This document shows, piece after piece, positions 1 through 8,489 of a stretch of DNA of 64,000 nt. The notes under the pieces are model-generated. The model made no database searches, had not been told where the DNA came from, and saw only the letters and a list, made by a program, of their open reading frames with translations. Each line of letters opens with the position of its first letter. Position 1 is the stretch's first letter. Both the position numbers and the translations under genes were made by a program. Source of the DNA: Pseudooctadecabacter jejudonensis (lineage in GTDB: Bacteria > Pseudomonadota > Alphaproteobacteria > Rhodobacterales > Rhodobacteraceae); contig NZ_FWFT01000004.1 of NCBI RefSeq assembly GCF_900172275.1, forward strand, positions 1 through 64,000. Reading direction: 5' to 3'.

Positions 1-71
1 TGGCCGCACAGCACCTCAACCTGCCGCAACTTCGTGACAATCTCTTCCGGCTTGTGTCGTTTGATTCCCAT
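1..71 (-). CDS. IS3-family transposase OrfA, N-terminal fragment (cut by window edge)
   Basis: Read on the minus strand from ATG at 71, the product begins MGIKRHKPEEIVTKLRQVEV and continues to the window edge (23 codons visible). This opening is the familiar start of IS3-family OrfA proteins, which are small helix-turn-helix DNA-binding proteins that act with OrfB, by programmed frameshifting, to recognise the element's ends. A GGAGG ribosome-binding site lies just upstream. Only the start is present, so intactness cannot be judged. The assignment rests on recognising the N-terminal sequence. Confidence 0.8.
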   Translation of the reverse strand, partial: MGIKRHKPEEIVTKLRQVEVLCG

Positions 72-128
72 ATTTGATCCTCCGTTTCATAACTATACGG
101 GCGGACCACTTCAGTGGGGGAGGATCAT
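1..128 (-). mobile_element. End of an IS3-family insertion sequence (rest lies left of the window)
   Basis: The left edge carries the 5' start of an IS3-type orfA on the minus strand. Beyond it, toward the aldehyde dehydrogenase, is a terminal segment (about 72-128) whose minus-strand outer end reads TGATCCTCCCCCACTGAAG, a TG-starting end typical of this family. The border with host DNA is placed at about 126-128, because aldehyde dehydrogenase homology resumes at the CAG/GAA codons from 129. The exact boundary and the target duplication cannot be fixed, since the other end of the element is outside the window. Confidence 0.75.
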
Positions 129-1325
129 CAGGAAGAAATCGCGCAATCCATCACCTTGGAACACGGCAAACCTCTCGCGCAGGCCCGTCTTGAGGTCATC
201 CGTGGGGCCGAGTTCTTTGAATGGGACGCAGGCGAAGCAATGCGCACTTATGGCCGCGTGATCCCCGCCGCCAAGGGTCATAAATTCACGGTCCATCATC
301 AACCCATCGGTGTGGTCGCTGCGTTCTCTCCGTGGAATTTCCCGATGAGCCAACCCGCCCGCAAAATTGCAGGCGCGCTCGCCTCTGGTTGTTCGATCAT
401 TCTAAAGGCTGCCGAAGAAACGCCTGCTGGCGCGATACATATCGCCCGCGCGTTTGAGGATGCCGGGCTTCCAGCCGGTGTTTTGAACCTTGTGTTTGGC
501 GACCCCGCCGAAATTTCTGGTCATCTCATCCCGCAAGATCCTGTGCGCCTTGTCGCGTTCACAGGATCCACGCCCGTGGGCCGGCACCTCACGACGCTGG
601 CGTCTGAGAATATGACCCCCGTGCTGATGGAACTGGGCGGCCATGCCCCCGTGATCGTGTGCGAAGATACGGACGTTCAGGCGGCCGCCGTCTCGGGCGC
701 GATCCGCAAGATGCGCAACGCGGGTCAGGTTTGCACATCGCCCACGCGCTTCTTTGTGCATAAGGCCATTTTCGGTGACTTCGTCGACACATTTGTCGCC
801 CGTGCCAAACAAACCGTCGTCGGCAATGGCATGGAGGACGGGGTGGAAATGGGGCCACTGGCCAACGACCGTCGTGTCCCTGCCCTGACGGGCTTGGTCG
901 AAGACGCCCGTGCCAAGGGGGCAACCGTCGCCACAGGCGGCGCGCCCCATGGCGATAGGGGATATTTCTTTGAGCCCACCGTGCTGGTCAACGTACCCGA
1001 TGATGCGGACATCATGCAGGTCGAACCCTTTGGCTCGATTGCGGTGATCAATCCTGTCTCGTCGCTGGATGATGCGATCACACGCGCCAATTCCGTCCCC
1101 TACGGTTTGGCGGGCTATGCCTTTACCAACCGCGCGGACTACATCGACCGCCTTATTGATGAGGTCGAAGTTGGCAATCTGTCGATCAACACCCTAGAAG
1201 CATCGATGCCGGAAACCCCCTTTGGTGGCGTAAAGTCCAGCGGCTACGGTCGCGAAGGCGGCTTAGAGGGGTTAGACAACTACATGACCGTCGAGAACGT
1301 CTGGCACGCGTCACAGATCGCATAA
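129..1325 (+). pseudogene. NAD(P)-dependent aldehyde dehydrogenase, 5' end removed by IS insertion
   Basis: The open frame encodes about 398 residues of an aldehyde dehydrogenase of the succinate-semialdehyde dehydrogenase type. It includes the SPWNFP substrate/cofactor motif, FTGSTPVG, the general-base region MELGGHAP, the catalytic cysteine in GQVCTSPTR and the C-terminal PFGGVKSSGYGREGG motif. Family members are about 480 residues, so roughly 80 N-terminal residues are missing. Homology starts at about 129, directly at the IS3 end. An artificial GTG at 114 inside the IS could restart translation, but the Rossmann fold would be incomplete, so loss of function is likely. The missing part should lie left of the element. 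Kynureninase follows 26 bp downstream on the same strand, so this was probably the first gene of a two-gene catabolic operon. Confidence 0.85.
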
Positions 1326-1351
1326 CCGCACCGCATATCAGGAACAAATCA

Positions 1352-2605
1352 ATGACTGCTCAAGACACCATCACCCGCGCCGACACGATCAAGATGGATG
1401 GGGCTGACCCCATCGCCCACCTGCGTGACCGCTTTGCGTTGCCCGAAGGTGACATCTATCTGGACGGCAATTCGCTAGGCGCGCTGCCGCACGGCGTGAT
1501 GGAACGGCTTGAGGTTGCTGTCAAAGACGAATGGGGCAACGGGTTGATCCGCAGCTGGAATGATGCGGATTGGTATCCCGCCCCGCAGCGCGCGGGCACC
1601 GCAATTGCGCGTATTCTGGGGGCCGACGACGACGAAGTCATCGTGTGCGATTCCATTTCGGTCAATCTGTTCAAGCTGCTGGTTGGGGCTTTGCGGATGC
1701 GCAAGGATCGTAAGATCATCGTGTCGGAAATCGGTAACTTCCCAACTGACGTTTATATCAACCAAGAGGTCGCAGACATCATGGGGTGCGAACTGCGCTG
1801 CGTGATGCCAGAAGAGGTGGAAAGCGCGATTGATGACGCGGGGATTGACCTTGCCCTCGTCCAGTTGACGCACGTGCATTATAAATCGGGCCGCATCTAC
1901 GATATGGCCGGCATCACCAAACTGGCGCAAGACCTTGGCGCTTTGGTGATCTGGGATCTGGCGCATTCCGCCGGATGCCTGCCCGTGCAGTTGAACGCCT
2001 GTAATGCGGATTTCGCTGTTGGGTGCGGCTACAAATACCTCAACGGTGGGCCCGGTGCGCCTGCGTTCGTCTTTGTCGCCCGCCGTCACTTTGACGCGAT
2101 GAACCAACCCCTGCGCGGGTGGCATGGTCATGCGGAACCCTTTGCATTTACCCAAGACTACAAGCCCCACCCAACCATCGACCAAATGCTGACCGGCACC
2201 GCGTCGCAACTGGCGACCCTCGCTCTGGAAAAGGCGATGGAGGTGTTTGCCGATGTCGATATGACCGTGCTGCGCCAAAAGAACATGGCCTTGGGCGATC
2301 TGTTCATCGCGCTTGTAGAACAGGAGCTTGACGGTATGGGCTTTGGCCTTGCCAGCCCACGGGATGCGGAGCGCCGCGGCTCGCAAGTGTCGCTGACCCA
2401 TGAAAACGGGTACGCCATCATGCAAGCTGTCATCGCGCGGGGCGTGGTGGGCGACTTTCGTGCGCCCGACATCCTGCGCTTTGGCTTTGCCGCACCCTAC
2501 GTGCGCTACGTTGATATCTGGGATGCCGTTGCCCACCTGCGCGAGGTGATGGAAACAGGCGAATGGCGGCGCCCCGAATTTAACGAAAAACGTGCTGTCA
2601 CCTAA
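1352..2605 (+). CDS. kynU: Kynureninase
   Basis: This 417-residue protein matches kynureninase (EC 3.7.1.3), the PLP enzyme that splits L-kynurenine into anthranilate and alanine (or 3-hydroxykynurenine into 3-hydroxyanthranilate) in tryptophan catabolism. The N-terminal LDGNSLGALP segment, the DLAHSAG aspartate region and the PLP-lysine motif CGYKYLNGGPGAP are all present, and the length is normal. It follows the IS-truncated aldehyde dehydrogenase by 26 bp. Its stop codon abuts the stop of the convergent TRAP permease, with no room for a separate terminator. It appears to be the only undamaged gene of this locus. Its original promoter probably lay upstream of the aldehyde dehydrogenase and may have been separated from it by the IS. 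Confidence 0.93.
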   Translation: MTAQDTITRADTIKMDGADPIAHLRDRFALPEGDIYLDGNSLGALPHGVMERLEVAVKDEWGNGLIRSWNDADWYPAPQRAGTAIARILGADDDEVIVCDSISVNLFKLLVGALRMRKDRKIIVSEIGNFPTDVYINQEVADIMGCELRCVMPEEVESAIDDAGIDLALVQLTHVHYKSGRIYDMAGITKLAQDLGALVIWDLAHSAGCLPVQLNACNADFAVGCGYKYLNGGPGAPAFVFVARRHFDAMNQPLRGWHGHAEPFAFTQDYKPHPTIDQMLTGTASQLATLALEKAMEVFADVDMTVLRQKNMALGDLFIALVEQELDGMGFGLASPRDAERRGSQVSLTHENGYAIMQAVIARGVVGDFRAPDILRFGFAAPYVRYVDIWDAVAHLREVMETGEWRRPEFNEKRAVT

Positions 2606-4476
2606 TCAGCGTCGTGTCATCGGGCTGACGGCCAGCATCGTGAAGGCAGTGGCAAAGCGCAGGACGACTTTCGGCAGGCTCAGCTTGCGCAGATCAAACG
2701 CCGACAATGCCGACGAGAACAGCCAGATGCAGAAACACGTCCGCGCGGTGATCCAGAGGAACGGCAGCAGGCTGAACGCCTCAACGATCAGGATCGTGGG
2801 GTAGAAGGCAAAGATGAACGGGATGATGAATTTCGCCATACCAAGGCGGAACGACATGAACGATGTCATCAATGGGTTCGCCCCCGCACTCGGTGCCGCC
2901 GCATAGGCCGCGATGGCCACAGGCGGGGTGAGTGAGGACGCAACACCGTAGTAGAACACGAACATATGCGCGGTCAGCATCGATACGCCAAGCGCCTGAA
3001 TGGCAGGCCCCATAACAAGGATGATAATCAGATACGCAGGCAACGTCGGCATCCCCATGCCAAGCACAAGCGCACCGACCATCGCCACCAGCAGCGCCGA
3101 AAACAGGCTTTCACCTCGGATTTCAGCGATGACACCCGCCAGTTTCAGGCCAAGACCCGTACTATCAAGCGAACCCACGAGAATACCAATCGCGGCAATC
3201 GCGATCAGCAATGTTGCACCCGATTCCGCCCCTTCAGGAACGACCGCCAAACACGCATCGGATCACGACGCACTTCGGGGTTAATCACCGCCAGCGTCAA
3301 CAACACAATCACGGCATAAAGACCAGCCGCAGAGGTGGAATACCCCAACAAAAGTGATGCGATCACAACCGCAATCGGGCCGATGAACAGGACCAAATTG
3401 ATCATATCAAGGCGGAGGATCTTGTCCTCAACCTCAAGCGGCTTGACCTCGATGCCCTGACGACGGGCCTCAACGGTGACGGCTGAAAACAGGCTAAAGT
3501 AGTAGAACAACGCCGGGAACAAGGCCGCGACGATGATGTGCAGGTATCCCGCGCCTGTCAGGTCCGCCATCACAAGTGCTGCCGCACCCATGATCGGCGG
3601 CATGATCTGCCCGCCCGAGGACGCCGTGGCCTCGATACCTGCCGCGAACGTCGGGGAAAACCCGCGTTTCTTGATCATCGGAATGGTGAACGTCTCCGTG
3701 CCCACGATATTCGCGACGGTCGAGCCCGACATGGTGCCAAACAGCGACGACGACAAAATCGCCGCGTGCGCTGGCCCGCCGCGCGTGCGGCGTGTCGCGA
3801 GGAACGCGAATTTCAGCAGTGTATCCCCTGCCCCCGTGCCCTCCAGCAGAACACCGAAGATGATGAAGACAAAAAACGTGACCAGCACGATGTTGGTGAT
3901 CGACCCAAAGACACCTTTGTTGGTGTTATACCAAAACGCCTCAGACACATCGACCATATCAAAGCCGGTGTGTTCCAAGATACCGGGCAGGTTCTGGCCG
4001 AACAGCAGGTACAGCACGCCGAGAGAGCCAACAGTAAACAAACCCCAGCCCCAAAGGCGGCGACACAACTCCAGAAACACGACCAAACCGACAAAGGCGG
4101 GGATCGCGTCGCTTTGACGGACATCATACAGCGACACTTCCATCAACGTCTGAACGGAATAGAAGGACCAAACAGCCCACAAACCACCCAAGACCAACGC
4201 GACATCGACCACCGTCAGCGGGACCCCAAATGCGCCCTGCCCACCCCCACGATCCGCGCGACGCGTGCGCGACACGGCTACGGCAACGATCAAAGCCAGC
4301 GCAAAACCACCTGCGCGGTGCAGCTTGGGATCGATCAAATCAATACCCGAACTGTAAAGGGCGATGACGCCCAAAATGAAACAAGCGACGCTGGCAAGGA
4401 CCACGAAAACGCGGTCTGTCAGGCCAAGACGAAGCTGGTCGGTTCCGTTGGTGGTCGGATCCGTCATGGTATGCAC
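2606..4476 (-). pseudogene. TRAP transporter fused 4TM/12TM permease, frameshifted
   Basis: The minus strand encodes a TRAP permease of the fused small/large (DctQM-type 4TM/12TM) class that partners TAXI binding proteins. Residues from the start at 4476 run through many hydrophobic helices and the conserved EATASSGGQIMPPIMG segment. The frame then breaks near 3235. A second frame beginning EGAESGATLL carries the rest, including GMGMPTLPAY and the usual C-terminus. Adding one base (one C in the plus-strand run near 3234-3236) restores a continuous reading through WRSFLEGAESG, giving about 623 residues. The last codon abuts the kynU stop. Either the gene is inactivated or the assembly has a one-base error; damage in neighbouring genes favours real decay. 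Confidence 0.85.
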
Positions 4477-4479
4477 TTT

Positions 4480-5547
4480 CTAGGATGGGTCTGTGAAACC
4501 CCGCGCCAAAGGCTGGCGCGGGGCGAGCGATGCGTTAAGGGCGCAGCGCGTCTGGAATGTCGTATCCAGCTTCTTCGTAGTAGCGCAGCGCAGCGCACCG
4601 GGGTGCAGTGGCACATTGATCGCAGTAAAGGCCGTTTCAAGCGTCACGTTCTGCAGGAACAACGCAGTTGCATGCACTTCATCCAGACCTTCCCAGAACG
4701 CCTTTGTTGCTTTGTAAACAATCTCTTCATCAGCCCCTGCATGGGTGCCGATAAACTGGAAAAAGCCCAGCGATGTAATCGTGCCTTCAGTCAGCTGACC
4801 CTGATAGGTGTCACCCGCAAACTGCATCATACCACGGCCCGGAGGGCCAAACAGCGCCTGCATGTCTTCATTCGCGATGGCCTCATCAGGAATAGACAAG
4901 ATGCGGAATTCACCAGACAAGCCAAAGCGTTCGATATTGGCAGAGCCCACTTCGGCAGGTCGCACCATCATGTCAATCTGGCCATCAGACAAAGCGGCAT
5001 AGCCTTCGCCCCAGCTCAGACGCACCGCTTCGTAATCTGTTCCAGGCTCATACCCGGTCAGATTGCGGATCAACGCCTCAGATGTGGCCGATGCCGAACC
5101 GGCCGGTGGGCCTGTGAACACGGTCTTGCCCGCGATGTCTTCCCAGTTTTCGATGCCGGACCCAGCAAGCGTTACAGGGTGATACGCACCCGCTTGAAAC
5201 CCAAGGATGGACCGCAGATTGCCCGCCACTTCGGGGGCATCCTCAACCGTTTCATACATCCGCGCGCCATTGGCCATCAGACCAACAAGCGATGGCGCGG
5301 ATGAGAAAAATTCAATCTCACCGCGCGCACCGCTCAACATAGAACGCGTCAGGGTTTGACCCGCATTCACCTGAATATTCACATCAGCTTTCGCAGCTTA
5401 ATTGGCAAAAGCGACAAACATTGTGTGAACCGGGTCGCCCACACCAGCAGTTTCGCCTGCATAAATCTGGGCATTCGCCACAAGCGGCGCAGTCAAAACA
5501 GCGGCGGCTGTAAACAGACCACCAACAGCATTTCTCAAGTGTTTCAT
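4480..5547 (-). pseudogene. TAXI-family TRAP solute-binding protein, with an in-frame stop and a C-terminal frameshift
   Basis: From ATG 5547 (GGGAGGA ribosome-binding site) the product has a clear signal peptide (hydrophobic core ending VANAQ), then reads to HTMFVAFAN. An in-frame TAA follows at 5398-5400. The same frame continues as AAKADVNIQVNAGQTL and through a normal TAXI receptor body. Near the C-terminus a 5-bp unit, GCGCA, is present three times (4583-4597). With two copies the frame would read HPGALRYYEEAGYDIPDALR and stop at 4535, the expected end for a protein of about 337 residues. With three copies it runs on to 4480. It should bind an acidic organic solute for the adjacent TRAP permease, but two independent lesions make it a pseudogene. 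Confidence 0.88.
4583..4597. repeat. Three tandem copies of GCGCA that cause a frameshift
   Basis: Three perfect copies of the 5-mer lie inside the TAXI gene. Two copies would keep the normal C-terminal frame, so the third copy looks like a replication-slippage insertion. Confidence 0.8.
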
Positions 5548-5640
5548 AGAATCCTCCCATTCTCTGCGCGCAGCTGAACAAACGTGAAACATGACGAATA
5601 ATCATTTATGCAACTGGAAACATAAGGAACTGGTATAAGT

Positions 5641-6528
5641 ATTGATCCCCGTCATCTTGCGCAATTATCCGTCGTGGTAGAGGCCGGGTCCTTCCAATCG
5701 GCCGCTGACAGGCTTGGCGTCACGCAACCAGCCCTCAGCCGGAATATGCGCACTCTCGAACAACGTTTGGGCACGGCCCTTTTTCGGCGCGAAGGCCGGC
5801 GCAGCGTCCCCACCACGCTTGGTCTGCGGCTTGCGCGCAGTGGCCTCTCCATCCGCATCGCCGAAGATCAGGCACGTGCAGCAGCCGATCAATCGCTCTC
5901 TGGGACTGTGGGGGAACTCCGGATAGGGGCGCCACCGATTATTGCGGGGCGGTTTTTGACGGACCCGCTCTCGCAATTCAAAAAAGAGAACCCTGGCAGC
6001 CGGATCGAACTGCGCACCGGCCTTGTCCACGAATTGCGCGCGATGCTGGAACGCGGGCAAATCGATCTGATCCTCGGACCTCAAATCCTCGCAGATCCAA
6101 GTGACAACCTCGAATTTGTAACCCTTATTGACGATCGCGTTGGCATCATGTGCCGCGCGGAACACCCTTTGACGCAGCGCGCGACCCTGTTGCCGTCTGA
6201 CTTGGAAGAACAGGTTTGGCTCGCCCATTCTCGCGGCAGCCTTTTGCGCCAACAATCAGAGGCCGCGATGATTGCCTCTGGCGTAAAGTCGGTCAACGTC
6301 CCCTGTGAAACGGATTCCATTCGTTCGGCGCTTGAGATCGTCGCGCAGACGGATCTGGTGACCACCATGCCCCGTGCGACGACCGCCCCCTACCTCGAAG
6401 ATAGGCTCGTATTTCTGAGTTTCGATCACTCGCAGTTTCATCGTCCCTTGGGTTTCATCAGGCGGCGCGATGAAGCACACGACCACACTGGCGCCCTGTT
6501 CCTCAAGGCGATCAAAAGCATGCTTTGA
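5641..6528 (+). CDS. LysR-family transcriptional regulator with an ATT codon at the expected start
   Basis: The frame encodes a LysR regulator. It has an N-terminal winged helix-turn-helix (GSFQSAADRLGVTQPALSRNM) and a substrate-binding effector domain to the C-terminus. Homology begins with DPRHLAQLSVVVEAGSF, which calls for a start immediately before GAT 5644, but the codon there (5641) is ATT. No ATG, GTG or TTG lies upstream in frame. The first conventional alternative is GTG 5674, which would remove 11 residues including part of helix 1. An AAGGA lies at about 5624. It is divergent from the TAXI/TRAP genes and probably once controlled them. The gene may start at the rare ATT, start late, or be inactivated by an ATG-to-ATT change. 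Confidence 0.75.
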   Translation: MDPRHLAQLSVVVEAGSFQSAADRLGVTQPALSRNMRTLEQRLGTALFRREGRRSVPTTLGLRLARSGLSIRIAEDQARAAADQSLSGTVGELRIGAPPIIAGRFLTDPLSQFKKENPGSRIELRTGLVHELRAMLERGQIDLILGPQILADPSDNLEFVTLIDDRVGIMCRAEHPLTQRATLLPSDLEEQVWLAHSRGSLLRQQSEAAMIASGVKSVNVPCETDSIRSALEIVAQTDLVTTMPRATTAPYLEDRLVFLSFDHSQFHRPLGFIRRRDEAHDHTGALFLKAIKSML

Positions 6529-6793
6529 GGGAACCTGCGCCTCAAACGGGCGGAGGGGCAGTCCAAAAGAATATCGCGCTGCCCGTCTTGGACGTTGCCG
6601 TCCAAAGCGGCCCTATTTGCGGAAAACTTGAACCAATTCACTTTACTGGATCGCGCCCACGACACTGAAACCACGGGGCCGCATCATGTGTCATTTTCAA
6701 AATTCGAAAACAACATCAATGCATTGAAGCATCCTGAAAATGCGGGTACGCCGCTTCGGCTCTCGTCCGCACCCCTACACAAGATCAAGAGTA
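6529..6793. other. Non-coding stretch after the LysR gene
   Basis: No convincing gene is seen. A small hairpin, TTGGAC-GTTGCC-GTCCAA at 6588-6605, has an extra GTCCAA at 6561-6566 that could pair alternatively. It has no T-run and its role is unknown. Confidence 0.4.
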
Positions 6794-6827
6794 AAAGACA
6801 TGCCCCCCCGAGGGGGGCCGCGTCTTT
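6794..6827. terminator. Probable bidirectional intrinsic terminator
   Basis: A strong hairpin is formed by GCCCCCC and GGGGGGC around a CGA loop. After small mismatches it is extended by AAAGAC/GTCTTT, giving a T-rich tail on either strand. It separates the LysR gene from the downstream riboswitch leader. Confidence 0.6.
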
Positions 6828-6969
6828 AGTTACTGCCGCCTCATCTTCCGTGTGCTGTTCGCCCCAGAACACGCAGACTGGCCTGTAGATCTGCATCTGC
6901 GCGCAGGATCCGGCGACACGTCAAAGGGGGGCGATTTGTGATTGACCGCTGCGTGGATTTCCTGTCTGC

Positions 6970-7170
6970 TTTCGTGCGATGGTTCTCGGACGCCCAATTT
7001 GCTGACGAGATGAAAAGGGAACACGGTGAGGCGTAGCCAATAGGCACCAAATCCGTGACTGCCCCCGCAACTGTGAGCGGTGAGCACCCCCAGCGAAAAC
7101 CACTGGACGATGCGTCTGGGAAGGTTTGGGGGAACGCAACGATCCGCAAGTCAGGAGACCTGCCATCACC
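6970..7170 (+). ncRNA. Cobalamin (adenosylcobalamin-type) riboswitch
   Basis: The leader contains the characteristic ordered blocks of the cobalamin riboswitch: an AACACGGTG block near 7020, CCGTGACTGCCCCCGCAACTG near 7053-7073, GAGCGGTGAGC, CCACTGG, CTGGGAAGG, and the B12 box with AGTCAGGAGACCTGCC near 7150-7165. It lies on the plus strand, upstream of the DUF1636 gene and the ABC importer genes. It should sense intracellular cobalamin and switch these genes off when the vitamin is plentiful. The outer ends are approximate, because the P1 stem was not folded computationally. Confidence 0.92.
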
Positions 7171-7275
7171 GGCGTGCATCCGCACGGCGACCTTTTCACA
7201 CGATGCAGGCGGGGCGCTTGGGTCAGGAGCATACGATGGCACAGCTTGGCTGCGCGCACCAACATGGTTCATATC

Positions 7276-7301
7276 CCCTCCCCCGTTTGATGGGCGGAGG
7301 G
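7276..7301 (+). promoter_or_regulatory. Hairpin sequestering the ribosome-binding site of the DUF1636 gene
   Basis: CCCTCC plus CC pairs with GG plus GGAGGG around a short loop (one C:C mismatch). The 3' arm contains the GGAGG ribosome-binding site (7296-7300), five bases before ATG 7306. No T-run follows, so control of translation rather than termination is the likely output of the riboswitch. Confidence 0.65.
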
Positions 7302-7305
7302 CCTG

Positions 7306-7701
7306 ATGAAACATCGCATTACCATTTGCACATCCTGTCGGCACAAGGGCACAGACTGCCGTCCCGGGTATGAGCTGATCGAAAAACTGCGCCGCGCCAT
7401 CGCAGAGGCGGGCGACGCGGTGCCAGAGACGTTTGAGGTGTCAGGCGTGGCCTGCATGGCGGGCTGCGACAGGCCCTGCACTGTGGCCTATCACGGCACC
7501 CGCAAGGCGACGTACCTGTTTGGCGACATTGATCCCGCGACAGACATTGACGATCTGGTGGTTTTCGCACAGCAATATTCCTACCTGCATGACGGGTGGT
7601 GCTCATCGGTGGACCGCCCCCGAAAGCTGCGCAAATCCACCCTCGCCCGCGTCCCCGCCGCGATCATGGCGATTGAGGAAACAGAGGCGCAGGCGTCATG
7701 A
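7306..7701 (+). CDS. DUF1636 family small Cys-rich metal-binding/ferredoxin-like protein
   Basis: This 131-residue protein opens with ICTSCRHKGTDC and has a second cluster, GVACMAGCDRPC, around residues 45-57. The pattern is that of DUF1636 proteins, which resemble thioredoxin-like [2Fe-2S] ferredoxins and often occur in cobalamin- or cobalt-regulated loci. It is the first gene behind the riboswitch, with a sequestered ribosome-binding site. Its stop overlaps the start of the ABC ATPase gene by 4 bp, so the two are probably translationally coupled. A role in handling the imported corrinoid or metal, or in supplying electrons to reduce it, is inference from context. The molecular function is not established. 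Confidence 0.85.
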   Translation: MKHRITICTSCRHKGTDCRPGYELIEKLRRAIAEAGDAVPETFEVSGVACMAGCDRPCTVAYHGTRKATYLFGDIDPATDIDDLVVFAQQYSYLHDGWCSSVDRPRKLRKSTLARVPAAIMAIEETEAQAS

Positions 7702-8471
7702 CCGCCGCCCGGTTGTCTGTCTCCAACCTGTCGTGGTCGCCCAAGCGCACGCCTTTGCTGCATCCCACCAGTTTCGATCTGGCGCCCGGGCGCGTGCTGG
7801 GTGTCGTGGGGCCCAACGGGGCGGGCAAAACCACCTTGTTGCGGCTGCTCTACCGGTTTCACAAACCGCTGACAGGCACCGTCTGCATAGATGGCCACGA
7901 CATCTGGGCGTTGCCAGCCAAATCAGCTGCCCAGCGTGTGGCGGCCGTTTTGCAAGAACACCCCAGTGATTTCGCCCTGACCGTGGCGGACATCGTCGCG
8001 CTTGGCCGCACGCCCCACAGGCGCGGATTTGTCGGCAACACCGGCGCGCGCGACCGCCAGATCATCGATCAGGCCATTGACCGGCTGGACCTGAACGGGC
8101 TGACCCACCGCCACCTTGGCACCCTGTCCGGCGGGGAACGTCAACGGGTCATGGTGGCCCGTGCGCTGGCGCAGGACCCCCAGTTGCTCATCCTCGATGA
8201 GCCGACGAACCACCTCGATATCCGCCATCAGCTTGAGGTGCTCGATCTGATCCGCACCCTCCCGCTGACGATCGTGACCTCTTTACATGACCTCAACCTC
8301 GCGGCCGATGTCTGCGATGACATCCTGATATTGCAAGACGGGCGCACGATTGGCTTTGGCGCACCGGATGCGGTTTTGACCGAGGCCGCCGTTTCAAACA
8401 CCTTTCACGTGACCGCGCGCCGCGAACATCTGTCGCGCAGTGACACCACACACCTGACCTTTCATCTTTGA
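7698..8471 (+). CDS. ABC transporter ATP-binding protein, FecE/BtuD type
   Basis: This 257-residue ATPase has Walker A GPNGAGKTT near residue 38, signature LSGGERQRV, Walker B LLILDEPTNHLD and a His switch in SLHDLNLA. It belongs to the iron-siderophore/cobalamin/haem importer class. It would energise the permease encoded two genes downstream in the inner membrane. The start overlaps the DUF1636 stop by 4 bp. Cobalamin or a cobinamide-like ligand is favoured because the operon is under a cobalamin riboswitch, but sequence alone does not exclude a ferric-chelate substrate. Confidence 0.9.
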   Translation: MTAARLSVSNLSWSPKRTPLLHPTSFDLAPGRVLGVVGPNGAGKTTLLRLLYRFHKPLTGTVCIDGHDIWALPAKSAAQRVAAVLQEHPSDFALTVADIVALGRTPHRRGFVGNTGARDRQIIDQAIDRLDLNGLTHRHLGTLSGGERQRVMVARALAQDPQLLILDEPTNHLDIRHQLEVLDLIRTLPLTIVTSLHDLNLAADVCDDILILQDGRTIGFGAPDAVLTEAAVSNTFHVTARREHLSRSDTTHLTFHL

Positions 8472-8489
8472 CACAAAGGATCCCCCACG

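Noticed and set aside
72-100. Possible outward promoter from the IS end (TTGATC ... TATACG)
   Set aside because: The spacing between the hexamers is only 14 bases, too short for a good sigma-70 promoter, so it is not reported as one.
3538-5304. Long open frame on the plus strand opposite the TRAP/TAXI genes
   Set aside because: It is antisense to recognisable TRAP proteins, is rich in Arg/His/Gln as expected of a GC-rich shadow frame, and has no domain signature.
6595-6896. Short open frames on both strands before the riboswitch
   Set aside because: They cross the terminator hairpin, lack ribosome-binding sites and have no recognisable sequence.
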